Shown: positions 63,764-64,000 of the stretch, one piece after another | Numbering within the stretch: the stretch's first letter is position 1 | Layout: each line of letters starts with the position of its first letter | NCBI RefSeq assembly: GCF_024436395.1 | Contig: NZ_JAFMZO010000002.1 | Location: 744,001-808,000, forward strand | Source: Paradesertivirga mongoliensis | Lineage (GTDB): Bacteria > Bacteroidota > Bacteroidia > Sphingobacteriales > Sphingobacteriaceae | Direction: 5' to 3' | Length of the DNA: 64,000 bases | Position numbers and translations under genes: made by a program | The notes under the pieces: model-generated | What the model was told of the DNA's origin: nothing | What the model saw: only the letters and a program-made list of their open reading frames with translations | Database searches by the model: none

Positions 63764-64000
63764 CTATTGTTTTTCTGTCAGAACTCTTCCCGGCGGGTTA
63801 TGCAGATTGCGTTGTTTAGCTTTACATGTTGTATAAAACTCGTTATAAGCGGATTCCATTTTAGCGAGATCCCGCTCACCGGTATACTGCTGAAGATATA
63901 CCCTGGCATGTGGTTTAAAGCTGTCGAGGTAATCCAGTAGGGTAACTCCGAAAATCACCTGGAAAGGAATGTTGGATGTTCTTTTCAGGATGACCGACAA
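63764..64000 (-). CDS. Partial gene of unknown function at the right edge
   Basis: At least 78 residues of a leftward frame run to a stop at 63764. The N-terminus is outside the window; the first visible codon, a TTG, need not be the start. The visible part (RTSNIPFQVIFGVTLLDYLDSF, TGERDLAKMESAYNEFYTTCKAKQRN) contains no motif I recognise and looks cytoplasmic. Confidence 0.5.
   Translation of the reverse strand: MSVILKRTSNIPFQVIFGVTLLDYLDSFKPHARVYLQQYTGERDLAKMESAYNEFYTTCKAKQRNLHNPPGRVLTEKQ

Overview
The window looks like a chromosomal stretch of a plant-polysaccharide-degrading Bacteroidota, most likely Sphingobacteriaceae (Pedobacter/Mucilaginibacter-like). The evidence is two SusC/SusD pairs, each with its own ECF sigma and FecR anti-sigma, many Bacteroidota-type lipoproteins, a near absence of Shine-Dalgarno sites, and a dense set of plant cell-wall CAZymes. 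No tRNA, rRNA, CRISPR array, prophage or intact insertion sequence was recognised.

Region 1 (1-14081) is a xylan/arabinoxylan locus. It encodes GH115 alpha-glucuronidase (cut by the left edge), a CE1-type esterase, a GH62 arabinofuranosidase lipoprotein, two GH43 enzymes and a GH3 beta-xylosidase with a PA14 insert. Next to it is an overlapping operon for pentose catabolism: fructose-6-phosphate aldolase/transaldolase, split transketolase N and C subunits, and a tiny GntR-type DNA-binding protein. A TTTGAACATT element lies upstream of GH115, of one GH43 and of the aldolase operon, so these may form one regulon. A frameshifted GH2 C-terminal remnant follows the GntR gene.

Region 2 (14193-33009) holds two complete modules transcribed leftward, each ECF sigma - FecR - SusC (with STN signalling domain) - SusD. 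Between them is a rightward five-gene block: response regulator, histidine kinase, PepSY-like lipoprotein, SdiA-regulated-like protein and DedA protein. Both modules carry a compact hairpin between fecR and susC whose T-tract lies on the antisense strand.

Region 3 (33356-43170) is mostly uncharacterised envelope and housekeeping genes: a four-TM protein with an exported partner, a TlpA-like lipoprotein whose signal peptide is out of frame with its body, an AHSA1/SRPBCC protein, a His-rich predicted outer-membrane protein, a coiled-coil exported protein, a nucleotidyltransferase, a GH12 endoglucanase/xyloglucanase lipoprotein and a DUF2200 protein.

Region 4 (43336-50373) is a tight four-gene operon for pectin/hemicellulose: a PL10-like pectate lyase, a LamG-like protein, a GH43, and a 1046-residue two-module protein (pectin-lyase-like beta-helix plus a TIM-barrel-like DUF6298-type region) that is the best candidate for an undescribed enzyme.

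Region 5 (50421-64000) is mixed: VOC, DinB, AGCS symporter, erythromycin-esterase-like, FimB/Mfa2-like lipoprotein, SUMF1-fold protein, a classic PL10 pectate lyase, a DHFR-like protein and a cyclopropane-fatty-acid synthase. It also has repeats and gene-poor gaps.

Functions come from recognising sequence motifs by eye. No database search or structure prediction was run.
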